Shown here: positions 3,770 through 11,064 of the stretch, in pieces
Position numbering within the stretch: the first letter of the stretch is position 1
How the letters are laid out: each line of letters starts with the position of its first letter
DNA from: an uncultured Clostridia bacterium
GTDB taxonomy: Bacteria > Bacillota > Clostridia > Oscillospirales > Acutalibacteraceae
DNA: 11,064 nt
Direction of reading: 5' to 3'
NCBI GenBank assembly: GCA_946186725.1
Contig: CAMHOI010000021.1
Span: 1-11,064, forward strand
Notes under the pieces: model-generated
What the model was told of the DNA's origin: nothing
The model's database searches: none
What the model saw: only the letters and a program-made list of their open reading frames with translations
Made by a program: the position numbers and the translations under genes

Positions 3770-6457
3770 ATGCTTGAGATCCGACATCTGACCAAGACCT
3801 ACCGGCCGAAGCGGGGCGTGCCCGTCAAGGCGCTCGACGACGTTTCCCTCACCTTCGGGGAGAAGGGGATGGTCTTCCTGCTCGGCAAATCGGGCAGCGG
3901 CAAATCGACGCTGCTCAACGTGCTGGGCGGGCTGGACCGCTTCGATTCGGGCGAAATGATCCTCAAGGGCGTGTCCGCCCATGCCTTCCGCCAGCGGGAG
4001 CTGGATTCCTACCGCAATACTTACCTCGGCTTCATCTTCCAGGAGTACAACATCCTGGAGGAATTCACCGTCGGCGCCAATGTCGCCCTCGCCATCGAGC
4101 TGCAGGGGCGCCGGGCCACCGACGAGCAGATCAACGCCATCCTGCGCCAGGTCGACCTGAGCGACTGCGCCGACCGCAAGCCCAACGAGCTGTCCGGCGG
4201 GCAGAAGCAGCGGGTGGCCATCGCTCGCGCGCTGGTCAAGGACCCCGACGTCATCATGGCCGACGAGCCGACCGGCGCCCTCGATTCCGTCACCGGGCGG
4301 CAGGTGCTGGATACCCTCAAGCGGCTGAGCGCCGACAAGCTGGTGCTGGTGGTCTCCCACGACCGCGAATTTGCCGAGCGGTACGCCGACCGCATCGTCG
4401 AGCTGGCCGACGGCAGGGTCATCCGTGACGTCGAGCGGGCCGCGCAGGAGCTCCCCGCGCAGGAGGGGCTGGCCTTCGACGAGACGGGCGTGACTGTCCC
4501 CGCCGGCTACCGTCTGACCGAGGAGGACCGCGAGGCCATCAACGCCTATCTCGCGCAGCGGGAGCAGGGCGCCGTCATTCAGCCCCGCGCGGGCGCCGCG
4601 GCCGCCTTCGTTCCCACCGATCCGGCGCGTCAGTCGGAGGAGAAGGGGGAGCCCTTCCGGCTCATCCGCTCCAAGCTGCCCATGAAGAAGGCCTTTGCCA
4701 TCGGCGCGAGCGCCCTCAAATACAAAAAGGTGCGCCTGGTGTTCACCCTCATCCTGTCGGTGATCGCCTTCACCCTCTTCGGGCTGAGCGACACCATGGG
4801 CGCCTTCGATCATCAGCGGGCCTGTGCCGACTCCCTGCGGGACAGCGAAATCCGCTACGCCGCCGTGCGGCAGTCGGTCGAGGAGGGCAAACGCCAGCAG
4901 AACATGACCGCCGGGGAGATCGTCTCCCTGCGCGGGGAGACGGGGCTGAACTACTGCGGCAGCTACGATCCCGTCTGGATTCACAAGTACGATCTGCGCG
5001 AGCAGTACGACGCCGACGCGTTTTCCATCGACGAGGCGGTCGCCGAGAAGACGGGGATCGCCTATACCCTCTACGCCGCCGAGGTCAACGGGTTCACCGA
5101 GCTGACCGAGGAGGATCGGGCGGCCTACGGCTTCACCATGGCGGCGGGCCGCCTGCCCGAGAAGGAGGGGGAGATCGCCGTCTCCCGCTGGCTGTTTGAG
5201 ACCTTCCGCCGGGGCGGCTACCGCGCGCCCGACGACGATCTCGGCGAGGACGGCCGGCCCCTCTACCGCGCCGTCGCCGCGCCGGAGGATCTGGTCGGCA
5301 AGACCCTGCGCCTGGGCGAAAACGGGTTCACCGTCGTGGGCGTGGTGGACACCGGGTTCGACGCCGGTCGATACGAGCTGCTCACCCGCACGGAGGAGTC
5401 CATGACCACCGCCGACATGGTCCTGCGTTTTGCTCTGGAGAACGAGTATGAGAGCGAGGTGCACTTTGGGCTGGCCTCCAACATTTTCGTCGCCGAGGGC
5501 GCCGTCGCCGCCATGGCGGCCAACGCCCCGTATTACGAAAACAACAGTTGGGCGGTGCTCCGCGACGAGGAGTACGATCTGTCCGTGAGCGGCTCACTCC
5601 TCTGCTCGCTGGATCAGGTGGACGAGGGCTGGATCGAGTGGTTCGGTCAGCCCCGGGCCGCCCTCGGCCCCGGGGAGGTGCTCGTCAACATCGCCCAGGG
5701 CAAGTTCTACTACGAGGGGGATGCCGCCCGCACTACCGAGGAGTGGGCGGAGATCTTTGACCGCGCGTTCACCCTCTCCCGCGAAGACGGCGACGAGAAC
5801 GGCTGGAAGGTGGTCGGGATCTATCACCCCGTCGGGGCGGCGGAGGACTCCGACATGGTGATGTCGGACGCCGATCTTGAGCGGCTGGGCGTCAACGAAG
5901 GGCGGGTCTACACCTTCGCCGTCGCCCCCATGCCGGAGGGGCGCGGCGTCGACGAGCTGGTCCGCTTCTGCTACACCGACAGGGAAGGGGTCTCCTACCC
6001 CCTGCAGAACCCCGCCTGCTATGAGCTGGACACTCTGGACGAGGTCTTCCGCACGCTGAGCCGGATCTTCCTCTGGATGGGCGTCTTCTTCGCCGGCTTC
6101 GCGGGGCTGCTCCTGGCGGCCTTCATCGGCGCGAGCGTCAGCCGCAAGAAGCCGGAGATCGGCATCCTGCGCGCCATCGGCGCCCGCGGCGCGGACGTCT
6201 TCCGCATCTTCTTCTCCGAGAGCTTCCTCATCGCCGCCTTCAACGCGCTGATGGCCTCGATCACCACGGGGCTGGCCACACTGGCGATCAACCTCGGCCT
6301 GCGCGAGCGCGGCCTGCTGGTGACGGTGCTCCACTTCGGCCCGCGGCAGATCCTGCTGCTGATCGTCGTGAGCGTGGGCGTGGCGGCGCTGGCCAGCTTC
6401 TTCCCCGTGCGGCGCATCGCCGCCAAGCGGCCCATCGACGCCATCAACAACCGCTGA
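3770..6457 (+). CDS. MacB-like ABC transporter, ATPase fused to FtsX-type permease
   Basis: This 895-residue protein has all parts of an ABC ATPase at its N-terminus: Walker A GKSGSGKST (39-47), Q-loop Gln91, signature LSGGQ (141-145), Walker B VIMADE (161-166, catalytic Glu166), D-loop GALDS and switch His197. A linker of about 100 residues leads to membrane helix 1 (about 322-340), a large extracytoplasmic domain (about 341-760) and three more helices (about 765-787, 812-840 and 857-880). The cytoplasmic loop SRKKPEIGILRAIGAR (790-805) is the hallmark of FtsX/MacB permeases. The order ATPase-TM1-domain-TM2-4 is that of MacB (type VII), which works as a dimer and exports or transmits force rather than importing. 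The external domain is about twice that of E. coli MacB. The substrate is unknown. The ATG is supported by AAAGGAG (3757-3763). Its TGA touches the decayed gene at 6454. Confidence 0.92.
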   Translation: MLEIRHLTKTYRPKRGVPVKALDDVSLTFGEKGMVFLLGKSGSGKSTLLNVLGGLDRFDSGEMILKGVSAHAFRQRELDSYRNTYLGFIFQEYNILEEFTVGANVALAIELQGRRATDEQINAILRQVDLSDCADRKPNELSGGQKQRVAIARALVKDPDVIMADEPTGALDSVTGRQVLDTLKRLSADKLVLVVSHDREFAERYADRIVELADGRVIRDVERAAQELPAQEGLAFDETGVTVPAGYRLTEEDREAINAYLAQREQGAVIQPRAGAAAAFVPTDPARQSEEKGEPFRLIRSKLPMKKAFAIGASALKYKKVRLVFTLILSVIAFTLFGLSDTMGAFDHQRACADSLRDSEIRYAAVRQSVEEGKRQQNMTAGEIVSLRGETGLNYCGSYDPVWIHKYDLREQYDADAFSIDEAVAEKTGIAYTLYAAEVNGFTELTEEDRAAYGFTMAAGRLPEKEGEIAVSRWLFETFRRGGYRAPDDDLGEDGRPLYRAVAAPEDLVGKTLRLGENGFTVVGVVDTGFDAGRYELLTRTEESMTTADMVLRFALENEYESEVHFGLASNIFVAEGAVAAMAANAPYYENNSWAVLRDEEYDLSVSGSLLCSLDQVDEGWIEWFGQPRAALGPGEVLVNIAQGKFYYEGDAARTTEEWAEIFDRAFTLSREDGDENGWKVVGIYHPVGAAEDSDMVMSDADLERLGVNEGRVYTFAVAPMPEGRGVDELVRFCYTDREGVSYPLQNPACYELDTLDEVFRTLSRIFLWMGVFFAGFAGLLLAAFIGASVSRKKPEIGILRAIGARGADVFRIFFSESFLIAAFNALMASITTGLATLAINLGLRERGLLVTVLHFGPRQILLLIVVSVGVAALASFFPVRRIAAKRPIDAINNR

Positions 6458-6682
6458 AGGGGCGCCTGCGTCTGCTCGCCGCACTGCTCTGCTGCGCGCT
6501 GTCGGCGCCTACCGCAACGGCCAGCCCGAGGGGCAGGGCAACGCCTGGAACATGGTCCGGCTCGACAGCGGGACTGGTATGATTGCTTTATGAAATCGGA
6601 CGCCGATTTTGCCGACCACGCCCCCACCTCGGGCGTCGTGGGGACGGGCGACTTCGAGCCGAATCCGTATGAGGAGGGATAA
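6454..6682 (+). pseudogene. Remnant of a secreted protein gene, possibly transglutaminase-like
   Basis: Three pieces of protein-like sequence lie in three frames. From 6454, CTGAAGGGGCGC reads as a signal peptide (KGRLRLLAALLCCALSAP) and would start with ATG if its first base were A, giving the ATGA overlap with the ABC stop. From 6504 another frame reads GAYRNGQPEGQGNAWNMVRL. From 6575 a third frame reads WYDCFMKSDADFADHAPTSG and runs on to PNPYEEG and TAA at 6680-6682. Joined, the middle pieces resemble the end of a transglutaminase-like domain (HAWNxVxLDGxWY), with Asn in place of the catalytic His. The start codon, the middle of the gene and the reading frame all seem lost. The family assignment is uncertain; that the region is decayed coding DNA is more secure. 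Confidence 0.55.
6671..6678 (+). promoter_or_regulatory. Ribosome binding site that decides the TTG start of the phosphatase gene
   Basis: GAGGAGGG stands 7 bases before the TTG at 6686. It lies within the last codons (Tyr-Glu-Glu-Gly) of the decayed upstream gene, suggesting the two were once translated in series. Confidence 0.7.
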
Positions 6683-6685
6683 CGA

Positions 6686-7396
6686 TTGCAGATCTGTTTC
6701 GTCAGGCACGCTGACCCCGACTACGCGCACGACTGTATCACCCCGCTCGGCCGCCGGCAGGCACAGGCGTGCGCCGCGCGGCTGGTCGACCGCGGGATCA
6801 CGGCGGTCTATACCTCCACGCTGGGGCGCGCCGAGGAGACGGCCGCCTGTATCGGTGAGGCGCTGGCCATGCCCGTGACCGGGCTGGACTTCATGCGGGA
6901 GATCGTGACCGGCCTGCCGGGGCTGACCGGCGAGGAGCAAAGGAAGCTCAGTCCCTGGCTCGGCTGTGATCTGCTGATCAAGCAGGGGGTCGACCTGGCG
7001 GCGGAGGACTGGGAGCACAACCCCCTCTGGGGCGAGGGCAACCGCACCAGGGAGAGCTATGCCCGGGTGACCGACGGGTTCGACCGCTGGATCGAGCAGA
7101 CGCTCGGCTATCGCCGGGAGGGCCCCTATTACCGCTGCCTTCGCGGGCCGGAGCGGGGGACGGATTTCCCCCTGATCGTGGCGCACGGCGGGTCGATCGC
7201 CTGCCTGATCGCCCACTTCTTCAATGTCCATCCGATGATCGTCATCCCCCACGTCCACCTGCGCTGCACGGGGATCACCGTCTTCGAGTGGGGCGGCGCC
7301 GAGGGCGAGCTATGCAGTCCCAAAGCCGTCACCGTCAACGATTCCGACCACGTTTTCGGCCTCCGGCTCACCGACGCGGACGTGAACCCGCAGTAA
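6686..7396 (+). CDS. Histidine phosphatase family protein (phosphoglycerate mutase-like)
   Basis: This 236-residue cytoplasmic protein has the full catalytic set of the histidine phosphatase superfamily. Arg7-His8 in VRHADPDY contains the histidine that is phosphorylated; the usual third residue Gly is Ala here. Arg48 in TSTLGRAEETA, Glu71 in MREI and His167 in VAHGGS complete the pocket. The length fits small phosphatases of the cobalamin or PGM-like type, but the substrate cannot be told from sequence. The long middle insert (about 75-145, rich in Trp and Arg) should cap the active site. The start is TTG at 6686, supported by GAGGAGGG and by the RHA motif sitting right after it. It lies 229 bases after the ABC gene, separated only by the decayed gene, so it probably shares that transcript. 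Confidence 0.88.
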   Translation: MQICFVRHADPDYAHDCITPLGRRQAQACAARLVDRGITAVYTSTLGRAEETAACIGEALAMPVTGLDFMREIVTGLPGLTGEEQRKLSPWLGCDLLIKQGVDLAAEDWEHNPLWGEGNRTRESYARVTDGFDRWIEQTLGYRREGPYYRCLRGPERGTDFPLIVAHGGSIACLIAHFFNVHPMIVIPHVHLRCTGITVFEWGGAEGELCSPKAVTVNDSDHVFGLRLTDADVNPQ

Positions 7397-7454
7397 AGCG
7401 GATACGTCAGGAGAAAATGATAGGGTGACGATTCTTGCTGAGTGGAAGCGTTGG

Positions 7455-7568
7455 CTCCCTTGTGTAAAGGGGGCTCCCGCATCGCGGGTGGGGGATTGTT
7501 GAAAAGCCAAAACGCGCAGACAATCCCTCCGTCACGCTTCGCGTGCCACCTCCCTTTGCACAAGGGAG
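7455..7568. repeat. MITE-like palindromic repeat in the convergent intergenic region
   Basis: A 17-bp terminal inverted repeat, CTCCCTTGTGTAAAGGG (7455-7471) and CCCTTTGCACAAGGGAG (7552-7568), differs at one position that can still pair as G-T. A second inverted pair, GGGATTGT (7492-7499) and ACAATCCC (7520-7527), lies inside. Two small hairpins flank it: CCCGC-ATC-GCGGG (7476-7488) and CACGC-TTC-GCGTG (7533-7545). It encodes nothing credible. The layout of an outer stem with several inner hairpins is that of a non-autonomous mobile repeat. It may extend some bases to the left towards 7410. Confidence 0.75.
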
Positions 7569-7576
7569 ACTATTAT

Positions 7577-7610
7577 AAAAAACTCCGGTTCTCAGATGAG
7601 AACCGGAGTT
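7577..7610 (-). terminator. Rho-independent terminator of the typA-exonuclease-mscL operon
   Basis: A perfect 13-bp stem (7581-7593 and 7598-7610) with a 4-base loop is followed on the minus strand by a T-run of six, two of them in the stem, then ATAA. It lies 18 bases after the mscL stop. On the plus strand it is followed by TTCTGTT, so it may also end transcripts of the phosphatase gene, less efficiently. Confidence 0.9.
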
Positions 7611-7628
7611 TCTGTTATGCGGGGAGAC

Positions 7629-8150
7629 TTATTCGGCCGCTTCCTCCTCGGGCTGGGCGCTGGTGCAGTGGGGGCAGCGGGTGGCCTCGATGGCGATCTC
7701 GCTCTTGCAGAAGGGGCAGATCTTGGTGGTCGGGGCGGCGGGGGCCTCCTCTTCCTTCTTCTTGCCGACGGTGGTCAAGCGGTTAATGCCCTTGACCATC
7801 AGGAAGATGATGATGGCGAGGATGAGGAAGTTGAGGATGGCGGTGATGAAGGAGCCGTAGGCGAACACGGTCGCGCCGGCCTCCTTGGCGGCGGCGAGAG
7901 AGGTCTGCACCTGGGCGGCGGTCACGCCCTCGGGCAGGGCGGCGGGCATCTTCAGCACGACGAACCAGTCGGAGAAGTCGGCGCCGCCGAAGATGGCGCC
8001 CACGCAGGGCATGATGACGTCGTTGACCAGGGAGTTGACGATGGCCTGGAAGGCGGCGCCGATGATGACGCCGACGGCCAGATCCATGACGTTCCCGCGA
8101 AGGATGAAGGTCTTGAACTCCTGGATGATGCCGGGTTTTTTCTTTGCCAT
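7629..8150 (-). CDS. mscL: Large-conductance mechanosensitive channel with C-terminal zinc ribbon
   Basis: This 173-residue protein is the membrane safety valve that opens under osmotic downshock. The N-terminus (KPGIIQEFKTFILRGNVMDLAVGVIIGAAF) holds the amphipathic helix and the pore-lining first helix with the conserved RGNVMDLAVGV. The periplasmic loop runs from about 54 to 96. The second helix is about 97-120, followed by GINRL. E. coli MscL has 136 residues. Here the cytoplasmic tail continues through a charged KKKEEE linker into a zinc ribbon with Cys145, Cys148, Cys159 and Cys162 (CPFC and CPHC). Similar tails are known in some Firmicutes MscL proteins; their job is not established. 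The ATG follows AAAGGAG with a 10-base gap. It lies 53 bases after the exonuclease gene, with no promoter between. Confidence 0.95.
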   Translation of the reverse strand: MAKKKPGIIQEFKTFILRGNVMDLAVGVIIGAAFQAIVNSLVNDVIMPCVGAIFGGADFSDWFVVLKMPAALPEGVTAAQVQTSLAAAKEAGATVFAYGSFITAILNFLILAIIIFLMVKGINRLTTVGKKKEEEAPAAPTTKICPFCKSEIAIEATRCPHCTSAQPEEEAAE

Positions 8151-8203
8151 GATGATCGTACTCCTTTGTGTTTGAATTGGAACGCGCTGTGCGCGGATCT
8201 CCC

Positions 8204-9127
8204 TTATTCGGCTTTGACCGTTTCCTCCGCCGCTTTTTCCTTTGGAGGAGCGGGGTGCGCGCTCTTGTTGATGGCGACGTGGTCAAAGTACTTTTTGAAG
8301 CGGACCTGCCCCATGAACTCGCCGTTGCAGCGGGGGCAGCGCATTCTTGCGCGGAAGGCGCCGTTGACGAACTGCCAGCGCCCGATCTTTTTCATATACC
8401 GGCCGCAGTCGGGGCAGCGCACCCGCATCTTGTCCCGGTCGACGTCGGAGCTGTTCAGGTCGGAGACGACAAAGGGCTTGAAGAGCATGCGGGCGTAGTA
8501 ATCGGGTACGGTGGTATCCACCAGGAAGGGATCCAGACCGCCCTCCACCCAGGTGCGGCGGAGGAGCTCGGCGCTGCAAAGGGCATCCCCCAGCGCACGG
8601 TGGGCGGCGTATTCCTTGAAGTCCACGCCCAGCCGCTCCGCGGCGGCGGAGAGCGAGATCTGATTGCCCGTCACGCCCAGGCGCTGCTGGACGTACTTCT
8701 GCAGGTCGGCGTAGCGGTAGAGGAAGGGGATGGATTTGCGGCTCATGAGGGTCTGCAGGTTGTCCACCAGCGTGTGAATGTCGGTGTTGCTCCAGGTGAG
8801 CGTAACGGTGTCCTCGCCCGCCCAATCGGTGAAGCGGCGCACCGCCTCCTGGAAGGAGATCCCGCTTCGCATATCCTCATTGGAGATGTTGGTCAGGCCC
8901 TTGAAGCGGCCGCGCAGGCGGTTGGTCAGCTGGGAGCGCACGAAGCACTGAAAGCGGCCGATCTCCCGCAGATTGCCGTCCAGCTTAACGGCGCCGAATT
9001 CGATGATCTCGTTGAGAAAGCGGCCTTCCCACTTGCAGTAGGCGGAGTTCCACTCCAGATCCAGGACGACGAAGGTCTGGGATTCCGCCCGGCGGCGCTT
9101 CTTGCTTTTGAAAAGATCGAGGAACAT
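8204..9127 (-). CDS. DEDDh-type 3'-5' exonuclease domain protein with zinc ribbon
   Basis: This 307-residue protein has an exonuclease fold of the DnaQ/KapD type. Motif I is Asp23 and Glu25 in VVLDLEWN, followed by NEIIEFGAVKLDG (39-51). Motif II is Asp116 in WSNTDIHTL. Motif III is His176 and Asp181 in AAHRALGDALCSAELL, the H-x4-D of the DEDDh group, so all four metal ligands and the general base are present. After the nuclease domain (about 18-195) comes a zinc ribbon with Cys238, Cys241, Cys264 and Cys267 (CPDC and CPRC), which may bind nucleic acid or protein. The last 20 residues are charged and probably unstructured. DNA or RNA substrate is not known. The ATG lies 1 base after the typA stop with no good ribosome binding site, so it is likely read by re-initiation after typA. 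Confidence 0.88.
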   Translation of the reverse strand: MFLDLFKSKKRRRAESQTFVVLDLEWNSAYCKWEGRFLNEIIEFGAVKLDGNLREIGRFQCFVRSQLTNRLRGRFKGLTNISNEDMRSGISFQEAVRRFTDWAGEDTVTLTWSNTDIHTLVDNLQTLMSRKSIPFLYRYADLQKYVQQRLGVTGNQISLSAAAERLGVDFKEYAAHRALGDALCSAELLRRTWVEGGLDPFLVDTTVPDYYARMLFKPFVVSDLNSSDVDRDKMRVRCPDCGRYMKKIGRWQFVNGAFRARMRCPRCNGEFMGQVRFKKYFDHVAINKSAHPAPPKEKAAEETVKAE

Positions 9128-9128
9128 C

Positions 9129-10949
<1,821 letters not shown>

Positions 10950-10983
10950 GCTCCGACTTCCTTGACTGTGGTTTAACTATCGC

Positions 10984-11012
10984 ATTATATCATTTTTTTT
11001 GCCGCATTTCAA
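10984..11012 (-). promoter_or_regulatory. Sigma-A promoter of the typA operon
   Basis: On the minus strand TTGAAA (11012-11007), a 17-base spacer and a perfect TATAAT (10989-10984) preceded by TGA form a near-ideal extended -10 promoter. The spacer contains a run of eight A residues. The start near 10977 gives a leader of about 28 bases. Confidence 0.88.
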
Positions 11013-11023
11013 TACGTCCAACG

Positions 11024-11054
11024 AAAAACGGCGGCTTGCCGAGACAAACCGCCG
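11024..11054 (-). terminator. Rho-independent terminator of the gene to the right of the window
   Basis: On the minus strand CGGCGGTTTG (11054-11045) pairs with CAAGCCGCCG (11038-11029), with one G-T wobble and a 6-base loop, followed by five T residues (11028-11024). It lies upstream of the typA promoter, so it ends a minus-strand transcript that comes from outside the window. Confidence 0.85.
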
Positions 11055-11064
11055 GAAAGATTTG

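Noticed and set aside
3692..5464. A 590-codon minus-strand open frame opposite the ABC transporter
   Set aside because: It is antisense to conserved ATPase motifs, has low-complexity composition and no ribosome binding site.
6590..6682. A 30-codon gene starting at the ATG at 6590
   Set aside because: It has no ribosome binding site, and the sequence continues upstream in the same frame as protein-like WYDCF, so it is better read as the tail of the decayed gene.
7577..7610. Riboswitch or attenuator
   Set aside because: A single perfect stem followed by a T-run just after the mscL stop is fully explained as a terminator.

Overview
The window looks like the chromosome of a high-GC member of the Firmicutes, most likely a clostridial (Oscillospirales-like) anaerobe. 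The evidence is a GC-rich gene set with strong AGGAGG-type ribosome binding sites, an H+/F-type atp operon, a DUF421/DUF4363 membrane gene pair typical of Clostridia, an MscL carrying a C-terminal zinc ribbon, and AT-rich sigma-A promoters standing out in GC-rich DNA. The genus cannot be fixed from the sequence.

Layout. (1) 1-1420, minus strand: the promoter-proximal end of the F-type ATP synthase operon, atpB-atpE-atpF, with atpF cut by the left edge. A consensus sigma-A promoter sits at 1392-1420. (2) 1430-1781: a minus-strand tRNA-Ser(GGA) with its own promoter and terminator. Downstream of it is a 108-bp palindromic repeat bounded by copies of the tRNA T-arm, then a second terminator. (3) 1853-2904, plus strand: an overlapping two-gene unit, DUF421 (YetF-like) and DUF4363. 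(4) 2921-3676: an unrecognised membrane-anchored extracytoplasmic protein with its own promoter and an upstream 11-bp phased repeat array. (5) 3690-7396: a MacB-like ABC transporter in one 895-residue chain, whose promoter lies in an inverted repeat. It is followed by the remains of a secreted protein gene and a histidine phosphatase that starts at TTG. (6) 7397-7628: a convergent intergenic region holding a MITE-like palindromic repeat and a strong terminator. (7) 7629-10949, minus strand: an operon typA - DEDDh exonuclease - mscL, with its promoter at 10984-11012. The terminator of the next, unseen gene is at 11024-11054.

How the genes work together. The atp genes make the membrane (Fo) part of ATP synthase and are coupled by a 4-base overlap and short spacing. 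The plus-strand genes are mostly envelope functions of uncertain role: YetF-like protein, DUF4363, a secreted protein and an ABC exporter or mechanotransmitter. The right-hand operon joins a stress-related ribosomal GTPase, a nuclease and an osmotic safety valve, and two of its three products end in or contain a four-cysteine zinc ribbon.

No CRISPR array, integrase, transposase or defence system is visible. The most unusual items are the tRNA-derived palindromic element, the signal-peptide-bearing subunit c that lacks the sodium-ligand glutamine, the decayed gene between the ABC transporter and the phosphatase, the phased repeats upstream of 3020, and the two zinc-ribbon proteins in one operon.
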